This document shows, piece by piece, positions 16,667 through 26,825 of a DNA stretch of 64,000 nucleotides. Every line of letters starts with the position of its first letter. The first letter of the stretch is position 1. Location of the stretch: assembly GCA_023954715.1 (NCBI GenBank), contig JAGSHD010000004.1, positions 248,001 through 312,000 on the forward strand, given 5' to 3'. A model generated the notes under the pieces. The model did not search any database. It was not told where the DNA came from and saw nothing but the letters and a program-made list of their open reading frames with translations. Source of the stretch: Candidatus Cloacimonadota bacterium (GTDB taxonomy: Bacteria > Muiribacteriota > UBA6191). The position numbers and the translations under genes were made by a program.

Positions 16667-16894
16667 CCACCAAAGGCGTCTATTTTATGAAGGTGACACA
16701 AGTTTAATCACATTTCTCTGATTTTAGTGAAATCTACCCTAGTTTGTATGATCCATATTACATATCCGTATTTAAGTAGCATTACAAGTCACATTCTACA
16801 AAATGAATCATATTTTGGCATAAAGGATGCCAGATTAATTTTTTCCAGTATAATGATTGTAATATTGATTCCTATTACTCAACCAGACACAATT

Positions 16895-18220
16895 ATGAAA
16901 AACTCAAAACTGTTTTACTTAGTCGCAATTTTTATACTCTCTTTCTCTTCTTCTGCAGAAGTTGTTTTCATCGAAAGACTAGATAATAGCGGCAACTATA
17001 GACAAATACAAAATAATTCCTTTAGCGATAAAATCCCAACCCAATCCACTGAAATGAAATCTGCTATTGCTGGCTATGAACTTTCTCAGAAAATTGCTTT
17101 TGAAAGATCGTTAGTTGCCAAAGGCATACCTACTCCTAGCGTCAAGTTTCTTAGCTCACAAAAAAAGACAAAACCCCTATACATTGAAGTAGACAATGGA
17201 GACTGGGCCTACAACTTAATGAATGGTAAAAACATCCAAATTATTTCTGACAAAGGGACGAAAAGAGTGCAAGGCGCTCCAATTATCAAATTTGGGCGAA
17301 ACATCCCAAACAGTGGGCACAAACACTTTATGGGAGAAACCTGCTCCCATGAAATTGGACATGCTGTAATGAACGCACTTTACTCCGGTAAAAACCTCCC
17401 CAAAAACCAAGGAGGAGAACACACTATTGATTCTATAAAGTCTCCTTCATTTGCATGGATCGAGGGCTTTGCTGAATACTACGCTGCTTCAACTTATGGT
17501 GATAAAAAGTTCCCACGTGGCTATAAAGACCGCAATAGTGCTGAGCTAAACTCTTCGGAGGGTTACATAGCGTCTGTACTCTTAGAGCTTGATAAAAACT
17601 TCTCCAAAGAAGATATTTTTAATGTAATCGTCGATATTAAACCTCAAAGTCCTGCTGACTTTTTGGAAGAATATATTGCTCGGTATCCCAAACGAGCTAG
17701 TACTGTTTTCGAAATTATGAAAAAATACTCAAATGAAGAGTGGCCCGATGAAACATTTATTACCAAGTACAATCAAGGAAGCCTACCAACTTTAGACTTA
17801 GATGGCAACGGAACAGGAGCTAGCTTTGGCAAAGATTCTGAAATTCCTTCTCAAAGTAAAAAGCTCGCACAAAAAATCGATAAAACACAAAAACAAATGA
17901 CTGAAGTTTCAAGCTACTTAGCAAGACTTTCTAAATTTTTAGATCGAATCTATAGCTTCAAACAAAATATTTACCAAAACTACTCTAACAGTAGTTTCGC
18001 TAAGTCCTATTTGAATAGAGCTCAAGCCATGATCGATCGAGCTAATCACCAATTTAATAGCTATCAAAAGTACCTTGTACAACTTAGGCAACAAGAAAAA
18101 CAACAAATTAATGACTTTAACGACTTGCAAGATTTCGGGAGTTTGAGCGCTCCCTCTTATAACTCTAATGACTCTAATGACTCTACAAACAACAATGCTG
18201 GGCAAGTTCTTAGATATTAA
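16895..18220 (+). CDS. Exported gluzincin-type zinc metallopeptidase
   Basis: Predicted secreted protease of 441 residues. The ATG at 16895 is chosen over the frame start at 16727 because it opens a signal peptide (KNSKLFYLVAIFILSFSSSA) and a TATAAT box lies at 16849-16854. The zinc site is H152-E-I-G-H156 in CSHEIGHAVMNAL; the third ligand is probably E190 in WIEGFAEYYAAS, a gluzincin-like spacing as in peptidase-MA-type families. After about residue 280 the chain becomes a helical, Gln/Lys-rich coiled-coil tail ending in a Ser/Asn-rich stretch with a short SNDSND repeat. The exact peptidase family is unknown. It could be a substrate of the type II system in this window (inference). Confidence 0.78.
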   Translation: MKNSKLFYLVAIFILSFSSSAEVVFIERLDNSGNYRQIQNNSFSDKIPTQSTEMKSAIAGYELSQKIAFERSLVAKGIPTPSVKFLSSQKKTKPLYIEVDNGDWAYNLMNGKNIQIISDKGTKRVQGAPIIKFGRNIPNSGHKHFMGETCSHEIGHAVMNALYSGKNLPKNQGGEHTIDSIKSPSFAWIEGFAEYYAASTYGDKKFPRGYKDRNSAELNSSEGYIASVLLELDKNFSKEDIFNVIVDIKPQSPADFLEEYIARYPKRASTVFEIMKKYSNEEWPDETFITKYNQGSLPTLDLDGNGTGASFGKDSEIPSQSKKLAQKIDKTQKQMTEVSSYLARLSKFLDRIYSFKQNIYQNYSNSSFAKSYLNRAQAMIDRANHQFNSYQKYLVQLRQQEKQQINDFNDLQDFGSLSAPSYNSNDSNDSTNNNAGQVLRY

Positions 18221-18355
18221 TAATACCTAAAGCCTAAATCGTCTGTTTTTCACTTCTATCTCTTGATTCAAAGCTCTTATTTGTTTAGAATCAAACTATG
18301 GATTTACTTTTGTACCCTTCAATCAGGTTTTAGTTCACCACTAAAGGACAGTTTA

Positions 18356-19447
18356 ATGAAACATATCGCTCTATTATTTATCTTTGCCTCTACTTTGTTA
18401 GCTTATCAACCTGGTTTAAAGATTCCTCAATGGTATCAGTGGCAACTTGATTATAAAGACGCCCCTGAACTAAAACAGCCTTTTGTATTAGATTTTACCT
18501 TTAGTACGAGTTACGCACCTCTTGATAATTTAAATCTTTATTTGGTTTTACCTGAAGGAGTAACTCTTCTAGAAGGCGATTATGTTAGTAAGATCAAACA
18601 TATAGATAAAGACTCTCAAATCAAAAAGAGCTTTTTACTAAAAAGTACCAAAGAAATCAGAGGACTTTCTATACAGCTAAACCTTCATGTAGATACACCA
18701 AAAGATAAAATCTCCAGTGAAATGACTTCCCTATACTCTAGTGTTGAAAAACATCAACTAAAACAAGCACTTAATAAAGTAGCAGGACTTAATAAAGTGA
18801 GCACACTATATTTTCAGAAGCCACTTTATCTTCTAAAAACAGAAGGCTTCAAAGAAATCCCACCTGTAATCTTTTCAGATATTCATCAAGTAAAGGACTA
18901 TAGTTCTCCTTTCATCGTTTACTCCATCCAAGAGCAAATAAGTAGCAAAGCTCTGTTACAGCGCATTACTAAATTCGAAGAAGGACAAAATACACTAATG
19001 GCAGATGCACAAGCCTTTGAAGCATACGTTAGTAACTACCCTACTGAATACAAAAATATGCTACAAACAAACTACTACTCCTACTATCAGTTAGCTTTTT
19101 TAAAAGTCAAACAAGGAAAACTCCAAGAAGCTGATGAATGGCTTCAAAAATTAAGCTCTTTAATTTTAACAGAAGAAGATATAGATTATGACTTTTTCTT
19201 GGTGATTCAAAATTTACGATCTCTCTGTAATATAAATAGTAAAAAGAAAGCGATTAAAATTCTTTCATCCGCAATTAGAACCGCCGCGTCTTCTAAAATA
19301 CGACACTATCTCATGTATAACTTATCCGTTATTTATGAAAAAGTTGAGGACAAAGCGCAGCTGAAACATTACTTAAATCAAGCTCTTTTACTCAATCCAA
19401 GTTTTACATTAGCCAAGACAATGCTAAATAAGCATAAGGGCTTCTAG
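18356..19447 (+). CDS. Exported beta-sandwich plus TPR protein
   Basis: Not recognised. Starting at the ATG 18356 (AAAGGA upstream, better than the frame start 18263) gives 363 residues with signal peptide MKHIALLFIFASTLLAYQ. Residues about 30-140 alternate as in a beta-sandwich (FVLDFTFSTSY, LNLYLVLPEGVTLLEGDY). The C-terminal half is TPR-like: YYQLAFLKVKQGKLQEADEW and YNLSVIYEKVEDKAQLKHYL. It is 135 bp downstream of the metallopeptidase, possibly co-transcribed, and ends 16 bp from the convergent yqaA-like gene with no terminator. Probably a periplasmic interaction module. Confidence 0.72.
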   Translation: MKHIALLFIFASTLLAYQPGLKIPQWYQWQLDYKDAPELKQPFVLDFTFSTSYAPLDNLNLYLVLPEGVTLLEGDYVSKIKHIDKDSQIKKSFLLKSTKEIRGLSIQLNLHVDTPKDKISSEMTSLYSSVEKHQLKQALNKVAGLNKVSTLYFQKPLYLLKTEGFKEIPPVIFSDIHQVKDYSSPFIVYSIQEQISSKALLQRITKFEEGQNTLMADAQAFEAYVSNYPTEYKNMLQTNYYSYYQLAFLKVKQGKLQEADEWLQKLSSLILTEEDIDYDFFLVIQNLRSLCNINSKKKAIKILSSAIRTAASSKIRHYLMYNLSVIYEKVEDKAQLKHYLNQALLLNPSFTLAKTMLNKHKGF

Positions 19448-19463
19448 ATTGCGTTGAACAAGC

Positions 19464-20054
19464 TTACTTACCAAAATACTTTATAGCAGCAAAACCTACA
19501 AATAATGCAACGGTAAAAACAATAGTAAATAAATTAAAGTGTTTATCTATTAGCTTTTCTACCTTAGCACCAAAAATATAAATTAAGCCCCCAACCAGAC
19601 TAAATCTTAGCCCTCTCCCTAAGATAGAGGCGAGAACAAAGACCCCTAAATCGACTCTGCAAAATCCACCTGCAATAGTAAAAACCTTAAAAGGAATCGG
19701 TGTAAATGCGGCAGCGAAGATAGCAAAAAATGCATTTTGAGCATATTTCTCTTGTACAATTAAAAAAGCCGCATTTAGATGAAGTAAATCAAGTATACTT
19801 TGCCCAACAGAAGCAAAAAACAACGCTCCTATTAAATAACCAAACAACGCCCCTAAAACGGACCCAGAAAGACAAGCTAATACAAACTTAAAGCTTTTTT
19901 TTGGATGCCCAGTACAAAGTGCAATGAGTAAAACATCAGGAGGTATTATAAAAAAAGAAGATTCAATAAATGCTAAAAAAAACAAGGCCCAAGTTGCCAT
20001 AGGACGGTGTGCCCAAGATAAAGTATAGTCATATAGTTTACGTATTAGTTTCAT
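19464..20054 (-). CDS. DedA/VTT-domain membrane protein (YqaA-like)
   Basis: Polytopic inner-membrane protein of 196 residues. The FIESSFFIIPPDVLLIAL start, the glycine-rich SGSVLGALFGYLIG segment and AAFTPIPFKVFTIAGGF are the VTT/DedA pattern, in the short YqaA form. DedA relatives are lipid scramblase or undecaprenyl-phosphate transporter candidates; the substrate here is unknown. Last gene of the sppA-to-yqaA operon, 9 bp after the ABC permease. Confidence 0.85.
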   Translation of the reverse strand: MKLIRKLYDYTLSWAHRPMATWALFFLAFIESSFFIIPPDVLLIALCTGHPKKSFKFVLACLSGSVLGALFGYLIGALFFASVGQSILDLLHLNAAFLIVQEKYAQNAFFAIFAAAFTPIPFKVFTIAGGFCRVDLGVFVLASILGRGLRFSLVGGLIYIFGAKVEKLIDKHFNLFTIVFTVALFVGFAAIKYFGK

Positions 20055-20063
20055 TTTCTCTCT

Positions 20064-21905
20064 TTACATTACTGAACGGTTAAGCTCTCTTAAAATGTTA
20101 TTTTCTCTACGCTTTAAACACTTATCATAAATCAATAGACTCAAAATATAACCACCCAAAGCATAAAAAACAAAAACTACAAATGAAAATAAATAAGCAC
20201 TTACAATAGAAAAAGTACTATTTATCAAACCAATATTTTGAAGAGAGAACGGTAAAAAGTAGCTATCTTGAGCATCTAATAATGGTAAAACCCCCATGGC
20301 CACCACTGGTATCACAACGATCATACCTACCAACGCAAAAGTAAATCTACATATCAATAAAACTAATGTTCTTCCAAAACTATCTCTTTGTAAAGCACTC
20401 GATAAATCAGAGTCAATTTTCATAGGAAAGTAAATTGAAATGAAGTTCCCAGGAATAAATATCCAAAAAACACATGATATAAAGAAAAACCACAGTGAAT
20501 GCAAAATATGAAAAGACATAATATTAGTTACAAATGCAAAAAGAGTAACAATTGAAGATAATGAAATCACCACCAAAAATATTGATAGATTTTTACTCAA
20601 TATAATTTTCCACCTAGGTACAGGTAACAATAATAAATGATTAATCCCTTGTCTTTCTGAACCAAATATATTTACTCCAGCTTCGGTGGCTATTGCCAAC
20701 ATAGCTCCGTAAAAGTAAAATGGCCAAATCATCATCACCCATTGCTTATCTGGCAATGATTTCAATACTTGAACCAAGGTATCCAAAAAGACTTTGACCC
20801 CAAACTCAATGCCACTCACATTAGCAGGAATGATAGCTACAATATCACTTATCATAATAGCCAATGGAGCCTTAATACTAAAGAGCAAATAACACATACA
20901 CCAAGCTAATGTACTCATAAAAAGTGGTATGAAAATCATTGTTTTTACATAAGGCTCTCTTAAAAAAAGCAAGAGATCCTTATAAACGAGCTCCATGAGT
21001 ATATTTTTATGCCCAAATAAATAGTCTATGCAAGCTCGTAAATGAATACTCCAACCAGAGTCGACCTTTGTGTGCTCTTGATTTACCTCGTTACCTATTT
21101 GTATTTTATTCACTAGCAAAGAGCCAGATACAATCAAAAGTGAAAATTGCACTAATAGCAGAAGTGAATAGCTAAAAAAGCTTGTCCAATTAGAAAAGAA
21201 AACGGACTTCATGCAAAGAGCTAAAGTACTTGGCGGAAAGAGATAAGTATAACTAAGGTAAGGATAATCTGGTCTAGAAAACTCCTCTACAAATGGTAGT
21301 TGCAATAAAACAGTACCATAACTATAAAATATAAGCATTACTCCACTTACCGGCAAAACGAAAGTAACAATAAATTGATACCAGTGAGTGCGACGCAACA
21401 CAAATTGATAGAACAAAAACAACTGTTGAGATAAACCAATACAAAATAGAGTCTGCAATAAAAATATGATCAAATAAAACGGCAGTTTATAAAAACTTGA
21501 AAATACACATAACCCAATCGCCCCTCCCCAAAAAAAAGCATACGATGGCAGCATAACCAAGTCCAACAACGAGGATAGCATCGAGGATAGAAACATTTTT
21601 CTTGTACTCACAGGATAAAAATATAATGCTTTGAAGTCTAAAAACTCTCCTAAACGCCCCCCTAAAAGAGGAGTCAAAGCAAAACTGACCAATGAGACTC
21701 CAAATAAAAAGCCAATCAGTTCAAATCTATAAGAAAAGTGTACCCAGGTAATTAACATATATGAAAATACAAAAAGCCCAGAAAACATCAAAATAGCTAA
21801 CACAAAGAACAACTCAATAGAAGCCTTTTGAATACCTATCTGATCTTGAATTTTTCTTTCCGAAATCAATAGTTTTAGTTTTAATATTTCAACAATCTGT
21901 TGCAC
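20064..21905 (-). CDS. ABC-2-type transporter permease
   Basis: 613 residues with about twelve hydrophobic segments and no ATPase motifs, directly downstream of an ABC ATPase gene. A conserved-looking intracellular motif ILMELVYKDLLLFLREPY (about 302-319) and the sequence FGSERQGINHLLLLPVPRWK are typical of ABC-2 permeases of the large, roughly 600-residue type. The start is GTG (21903-21905) with AGGA five bases upstream. Exporter is likely; the substrate is unknown. Confidence 0.85.
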   Translation of the reverse strand: MQQIVEILKLKLLISERKIQDQIGIQKASIELFFVLAILMFSGLFVFSYMLITWVHFSYRFELIGFLFGVSLVSFALTPLLGGRLGEFLDFKALYFYPVSTRKMFLSSMLSSLLDLVMLPSYAFFWGGAIGLCVFSSFYKLPFYLIIFLLQTLFCIGLSQQLFLFYQFVLRRTHWYQFIVTFVLPVSGVMLIFYSYGTVLLQLPFVEEFSRPDYPYLSYTYLFPPSTLALCMKSVFFSNWTSFFSYSLLLLVQFSLLIVSGSLLVNKIQIGNEVNQEHTKVDSGWSIHLRACIDYLFGHKNILMELVYKDLLLFLREPYVKTMIFIPLFMSTLAWCMCYLLFSIKAPLAIMISDIVAIIPANVSGIEFGVKVFLDTLVQVLKSLPDKQWVMMIWPFYFYGAMLAIATEAGVNIFGSERQGINHLLLLPVPRWKIILSKNLSIFLVVISLSSIVTLFAFVTNIMSFHILHSLWFFFISCVFWIFIPGNFISIYFPMKIDSDLSSALQRDSFGRTLVLLICRFTFALVGMIVVIPVVAMGVLPLLDAQDSYFLPFSLQNIGLINSTFSIVSAYLFSFVVFVFYALGGYILSLLIYDKCLKRRENNILRELNRSVM

Positions 21906-21919
21906 AATAGTCCTAGGGA

Positions 21920-22642
21920 TTACTCTGTTTTATCTTTAGTAAAAAACATATCTAGTGTAGAAAAACCATGGTCCTCAAGTAATTGATCATATCTCCCTAC
22001 GGCTTTTAACGCGCCATCTTGTATGATGCCAATTCGATCACAAACCTTCTCCACAATCTCCAAAATATGAGAGGAGAATATAATAGCTACACCCTCACTT
22101 TTTAACTCATTCAAAAGCTCTTTCACACGGATAACACTTAAAGCATCCATTCCAGTAAAAGGCTCATCTAACAAAAGCAGCTTTGGCCCATGAACCAATG
22201 CCACAATCAATGATAACTTTTTTTTCATTCCAGTGGAGTAGTCCATAATAAAGCTATCTTTTCTAGCCTCTAAATCCAATAACGAAAAGTAGCGATTCAT
22301 TCTTTGTTCGTATACAGATTGATCTATCCCGTACATTCGGGCCGAAAACTCGACAAACTCTGCTCCGGTCAATCGATCATACATTTGTAGTTCTTCGGCT
22401 ACTACACCGATATTAAATTTTACCTCTACATTATTTTCTACTGGACATCTACCAAAAACAAAGACATCACCTGAACATGGCTTTAACAAGCCTGTAACCA
22501 TTTTTAAAGTCGTAGACTTTCCAGCACCATTTGGACCTAAAAATCCAAAAATCTCACCTGGGTTGACCTCTAAGTTTAGATCCTTAACGGCCTGTAACTC
22601 ACCAAATGATTTATTTAGATTAACCGTTTGTAATGCCTTCAT
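21920..22642 (-). CDS. ABC transporter ATP-binding protein
   Basis: 240-residue ATPase. Walker A GPNGAGKST (36-44), the Q-loop region, the signature DYSTGMKKKLSL and Walker B LLLLDEPFTGMD are all present, followed by the switch histidine in FSSHILEIVEKVCD. This is the CcmA/drug-resistance-type class that partners ABC-2 permeases such as the next gene. Its ATG overlaps the stop of the upstream TPR gene by 4 nt (ATGA). Confidence 0.95.
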   Translation of the reverse strand: MKALQTVNLNKSFGELQAVKDLNLEVNPGEIFGFLGPNGAGKSTTLKMVTGLLKPCSGDVFVFGRCPVENNVEVKFNIGVVAEELQMYDRLTGAEFVEFSARMYGIDQSVYEQRMNRYFSLLDLEARKDSFIMDYSTGMKKKLSLIVALVHGPKLLLLDEPFTGMDALSVIRVKELLNELKSEGVAIIFSSHILEIVEKVCDRIGIIQDGALKAVGRYDQLLEDHGFSTLDMFFTKDKTE

Positions 22643-24018
22643 TTTACACTCCCAGAATCATTTACTTCATCTGCCTTTCTTTGACCTTTTACTGTACTCA
22701 TAATAGAAAGATATAATCTTATAAAGTTAGTTTTATCTCGATGATGTGTCATAGGGAACTCTTCATTCAGATATAAAATATATTTTTCACAAGCCTCAAA
22801 GTTTTTGGTATGAAGCTCTATCATAATCAAATTATAGTAGGCTTCTTCTTTTCTTTCTTTTTCATCTAAACTTACAATCTCTAAAAAGTGCTTTCGAGCT
22901 TTATCATAATCCTTAACAATATTTTTAAGGGAATGACCTCGATTGTGAAGGTTTTCTACTTTCAGCTTAGAGTAGACGTCGCTAGGATTATTTAGCAAAT
23001 TAGCAGAAACCTCTAATGACTCATCTATTTTTTCACGAGTAAATCTTAAGTCCTCAGATAGACGGTATTGCGATACAACATACATATCTTTTTCTTGATT
23101 TAAAGACTTTAAACAAACTTTAATTTTTTCAAAGACATCGAAATAGCGGGTTTGGTACTTAAACACATGTAAAAAGTCATATAGAGCTGCTTGATAATCC
23201 TTCATTAACAAATGATATTGTCCCCTACTATAATAGGCAAAAAGGTTTCCAGATCCTTGACTTACATAATCGTTTAAGTCAGAAATTAATTTGGGATGTT
23301 CTATGATTTCGTCCGATCGATATAATAAAAAATAGTGTATCAAAAGACTCTGTAGCCAATATCGATTGTATTCTGTTCTTAAAGACATTACTTGCTCTAA
23401 TATTTGATCGCTTTGCTGTTTTGATCTAGACAACAACAGACTTGTTTCAAACAAATCTACGTACAAAGGAAAATCATCAATCTGTTTAGAAATTTTGCTG
23501 CTTTTTTTAGATACTACTGGGGGAAGCTCTAAATGAAGTAAAAAAGAGCCTAAAGTCGAGCTTACATCTGGAGTGCTCCTCACAGACTTCGATAGCTTAT
23601 TTTTATAGTAAGCATTGGACTGCTCTAGTATCTGATCAAAAGTTACTATCTCTTTATCATAAGAAGGCAAATCCTTTTGCTGATTAAACTTAGACAAGTG
23701 AAACAATAGAATCTCTCTATCTTTCACAAATTTCTGTTTTGAAAAAAAATCCAAGGCATCCTTATATTGAAAAGAGCCCGTCATCCTTGTTGAAATTTTA
23801 TACCACATTTTATTGTGATACTGTCTGTATAGATCTTTTAATACTCCAGAGCATAGATACAATATAACTATCAAAGCAGTAACACATGCTATCCGAAGTG
23901 ATCTATTTTTTGAACCATATAAACAATAATACAAGATACCCAAAGGTGGACATACAAAAAACAAAAAAATCAAAACATAAGAAGATTCTTTGAGTGATTT
24001 TAAATTTTGATTTTCCAT
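22639..24018 (-). CDS. Membrane-anchored TPR-like protein of unknown function
   Basis: 459 residues. Two hydrophobic segments near the N-terminus (YVLIFLFFVCPPLGILYYCL and the segment starting IACVTALIVILYL) anchor it. The rest is helical with TPR-like pairs, such as FAYYSRGQYHLLMKDYQAAL and EAYYNLIMIELHTKNFEACE. No clear Shine-Dalgarno precedes the ATG (24016-24018). It overlaps the ABC ATPase gene by 4 nt, so it may be an accessory component of that transporter (inference). Confidence 0.75.
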   Translation of the reverse strand: MENQNLKSLKESSYVLIFLFFVCPPLGILYYCLYGSKNRSLRIACVTALIVILYLCSGVLKDLYRQYHNKMWYKISTRMTGSFQYKDALDFFSKQKFVKDREILLFHLSKFNQQKDLPSYDKEIVTFDQILEQSNAYYKNKLSKSVRSTPDVSSTLGSFLLHLELPPVVSKKSSKISKQIDDFPLYVDLFETSLLLSRSKQQSDQILEQVMSLRTEYNRYWLQSLLIHYFLLYRSDEIIEHPKLISDLNDYVSQGSGNLFAYYSRGQYHLLMKDYQAALYDFLHVFKYQTRYFDVFEKIKVCLKSLNQEKDMYVVSQYRLSEDLRFTREKIDESLEVSANLLNNPSDVYSKLKVENLHNRGHSLKNIVKDYDKARKHFLEIVSLDEKERKEEAYYNLIMIELHTKNFEACEKYILYLNEEFPMTHHRDKTNFIRLYLSIMSTVKGQRKADEVNDSGSVK

Positions 24019-24119
24019 AACGCTAACGCTGCACTTATATCTTTTAAAAGGTTAAGCTCTCAGTATTTGCACATTTAACAAACACCAAAAGCTTAAATCA
24101 AACTACATGGACAAATAAA

Positions 24120-24719
24120 TTAAACCAATCGAAACAAACTAGAAGAAAACAAGCCAACACCAAAAGCCATTAGTGAAAAGATACTCACAAATACGCCAAT
24201 AAGTAAGGCTACAAAGGCTTGAGTAGAGTTTTCAAAATCATAATTTAATCGAATGGTCTCTACCAACATCCAAACAAAACACAGTATGATTGCAAATTGA
24301 GAAATCAAGAAGATTGTATTACCAAGTACATGATTGTCAGAAAGTCTAACTAATGCTTGAGAAATCATTGAGAAACATGCCATATATGCAAAAGGGACAG
24401 TTGAGATCATTAGACCACTAATCAACGATAGAATGTTACCTCTTTTTCCAAACAGTCCAAACACTCCATGTAGTAAAACAGACATAAATAGTATAGAAAC
24501 AAACCGTACCATTACATCACTTAGTCCCACTACTGGATAAAAGGAAGCTCCCGAAAATGGTACACCCATTACTCCGCCGCCTGCTATATTTGATAAAGCA
24601 GCAAGAGACAAGATGATTAAACCACAAATAAAATGAACATTGTCATAGCGAAGGATTGTTTCATGGATTCCTCGCCGTGGATCCACTAAACTAACATACA
24701 ATAAATCTAAAATTTTCAT
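24120..24719 (-). CDS. Multi-pass membrane protein, Yip1-like
   Basis: 199 residues with about five membrane segments. The N-terminus LLYVSLVDPRRGIHETILRY, an interface helix with a P-R motif before the first membrane span, is what bacterial Yip1-domain proteins usually show. The ATG (24717-24719) overlaps the sppA stop as TAATG. Role unknown. Yip1-like identity is a pattern judgement. Confidence 0.65.
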   Translation of the reverse strand: MKILDLLYVSLVDPRRGIHETILRYDNVHFICGLIILSLAALSNIAGGGVMGVPFSGASFYPVVGLSDVMVRFVSILFMSVLLHGVFGLFGKRGNILSLISGLMISTVPFAYMACFSMISQALVRLSDNHVLGNTIFLISQFAIILCFVWMLVETIRLNYDFENSTQAFVALLIGVFVSIFSLMAFGVGLFSSSLFRLV

Positions 24720-25879
24720 TAGTTTCTTCCTGGCTGGTAGTGATAAAGTAATGGGGAACTAGAAGTCACCATCGTGTTTTGTAAAAAACCTAAGGGATTT
24801 AAGATATTTCTAAACATGACTTTAAACTGATCCATTGGAGAAACCACATCTTTAATGATATGGGCTTCTTTCAATCCTGCTAGCTTCTGGGCAACTTTGA
24901 TAGAGTCTTCAAAAGTCCCTACCTCATCAATAAGTTTATACTCTAAAGCTTTATCACCATTAAATATTCGTCCATCAGCCCATTTTTTCACTTCTTCTTT
25001 AGAAAGATTTCTTCCCTCAGCTACTGCAGTTAAAAATTGATCAAATGTAGAGTCAACGATCCCTTGCAATAAATCCTTTTCATCGCTTCGCATGTCTCTC
25101 CACATTGATCCGATATCTTTATATTTTCCACTAGTTACAGTGTTTGCTTTTACTCCGAGTTTTTCCATTAACTCTTTTAAGTTTTGAACTGAGAACACAA
25201 CCCCTACAGACCCTGTTACTGTCCCTCTGTTAGCTAAGACCTTATCAGCAGCTACTGCAATATATACTCCACCAGATGCACAAACATCAGCCATAGATAC
25301 CACAACCTTCTTGCCCATTTTTCGTAACTTCATAATTTCACTATGAATTTCTTGGGATGCCCCTACGGTTCCACCAGGAGTATTTATACGCAATACTATA
25401 GCTTTGACATGATCATTTTTACCTAGTTTTTTTAATTTAGCAACAATTGCATCTGCACCTTTTTGCTGTGAAAACATTCCACCATCAGACGAAGTTTGTA
25501 TTGCACCGTATACTTTAACTACTGCAATACCATCTTTAGCTTCTTCTCCATCTCCAAAAAGCCCTGGAAACTGAACACTCGTTTCAGATTTATCAACAGA
25601 AACCGCTGGACTAGAACCTGAAATACTTAAACCAAGTAAAATAGAAAAAACTAAAAATACTGTAGAGATCAAAGGCATTACACCAATAGTAGGAATCTCT
25701 TGAGCAGAGACTGTAGATAGGTTTTGAGCCTCAGATACAACATCACTAGCAGAAAATACTGGATCTGCTTGAGGTTTTGTAACTACGGGTGTCTGACCTA
25801 TATCATTTGTCCCTGTAGATACCTCTTCAGAACTTATATTTTCGTCGTTACTTTCCTTGGACTGATTTTCTTCGCTCAT
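24719..25879 (-). CDS. sppA: Signal peptide peptidase SppA (short form)
   Basis: Membrane serine protease that clears signal peptides after export. An unusual, acidic and Thr/Gln-rich cytosolic tail (about 1-65) precedes the membrane segment (66-86). The catalytic domain shows LRINTPGGTVGASQEI, the nucleophile S202 in VCASGGVYIAVAAD, and the general-base Lys K254 in SGKYKDIGS. 386 residues; the single catalytic domain makes it the short SppA form. It fits a cell with heavy protein export. Heads a leftward operon. Confidence 0.94.
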   Translation of the reverse strand: MSEENQSKESNDENISSEEVSTGTNDIGQTPVVTKPQADPVFSASDVVSEAQNLSTVSAQEIPTIGVMPLISTVFLVFSILLGLSISGSSPAVSVDKSETSVQFPGLFGDGEEAKDGIAVVKVYGAIQTSSDGGMFSQQKGADAIVAKLKKLGKNDHVKAIVLRINTPGGTVGASQEIHSEIMKLRKMGKKVVVSMADVCASGGVYIAVAADKVLANRGTVTGSVGVVFSVQNLKELMEKLGVKANTVTSGKYKDIGSMWRDMRSDEKDLLQGIVDSTFDQFLTAVAEGRNLSKEEVKKWADGRIFNGDKALEYKLIDEVGTFEDSIKVAQKLAGLKEAHIIKDVVSPMDQFKVMFRNILNPLGFLQNTMVTSSSPLLYHYQPGRN

Positions 25880-26108
25880 TTTGTCTCTCTTTACTTACTA
25901 TTTATTTAGTACAAACTAAATATTGCCTACTACGATACATTGAGTATTACATCTTAAAATCTATTGAATTGAAATTAGAAACTATCCCACTAAAAAACTT
26001 GATAAGAATCCTGTTTCCAATCATTTTCGAAAGTATAACAAATTCGATTTTTAATTCCTATGGAATCCTTTGAAAAGCTAATTATTGGGGCATTTAAGCT
26101 ACAAAACC

Positions 26109-26825
26109 CTAGAGAGTTGAAACAAAACTTTCAAATATTAATCTTGATGAGTCATCATCTAAAGACTCTGGATGCCATTGAATTCCTAAAAACTGATTTT
26201 CTAAGCCTTCAATCGCTTCAATTACACCATCCTTAGAGACAGCTGATACTTTTAATCCATCGCCTAGTTGTTTTACTGACTGATGATGCGAAGAGTTTAC
26301 TTCAAAACTAGCCTTGTTTAGCAACTTATGAAGCCTAGTATCCTCATATACATCTACCAAGTGAGATTTAACTCTTCCATCTGCTTTAGAAGTGCTGTGA
26401 TCTATCGTTTGAGGAATCTGAGTATACAAATCTTGATACAGACTACCACCTTTAAAAACATTATATACTTGCATCCCCATGCAAATCCCTAGTATCGGAA
26501 TCGATGTCTTACAAGCAATCTCTAGCAGCTTGTGCTCATACAATACCCTAGGTTCATCTAAAGTATAATTAGGGCCTTGATGTACTTTTTCATTAAAAAA
26601 ATGACTGGGGATATCAAAGCCACCCGTCAATACTAAGCCATCAATCAATGAGACAAATTTCTCAAGTTTTTGGGAGTTTAACTCATAAGGAATTGAGATT
26701 GCCAAAACATCAAAGTCTGAAAAAATATCGTAATACTCTTTGTTTACATAATATGCACCAAAAACAGATGGGGCACCATTACGTGTAGGCAAAAAATAAT
26801 TGGATAAAACACCAACTACCTTCAT
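26109..26825 (-). CDS. Class I glutamine amidotransferase-like hydrolase (peptidase C26 type)
   Basis: 238 residues resembling gamma-glutamyl-GABA hydrolase PuuD. The nucleophile C115 is in ILGICMGMQVYN, and H218/E220 are in QWHPESLD. The substrate-side motifs LVLTGGFD and SSHHQSVKQLGDG are also family-typical. It overlaps dut by 4 nt (ATGA). No polyamine genes are nearby, so a substrate other than gamma-glutamyl-GABA, for example a folate polyglutamate or cell-wall peptide, is possible. Confidence 0.88.
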   Translation of the reverse strand: MKVVGVLSNYFLPTRNGAPSVFGAYYVNKEYYDIFSDFDVLAISIPYELNSQKLEKFVSLIDGLVLTGGFDIPSHFFNEKVHQGPNYTLDEPRVLYEHKLLEIACKTSIPILGICMGMQVYNVFKGGSLYQDLYTQIPQTIDHSTSKADGRVKSHLVDVYEDTRLHKLLNKASFEVNSSHHQSVKQLGDGLKVSAVSKDGVIEAIEGLENQFLGIQWHPESLDDDSSRLIFESFVSTL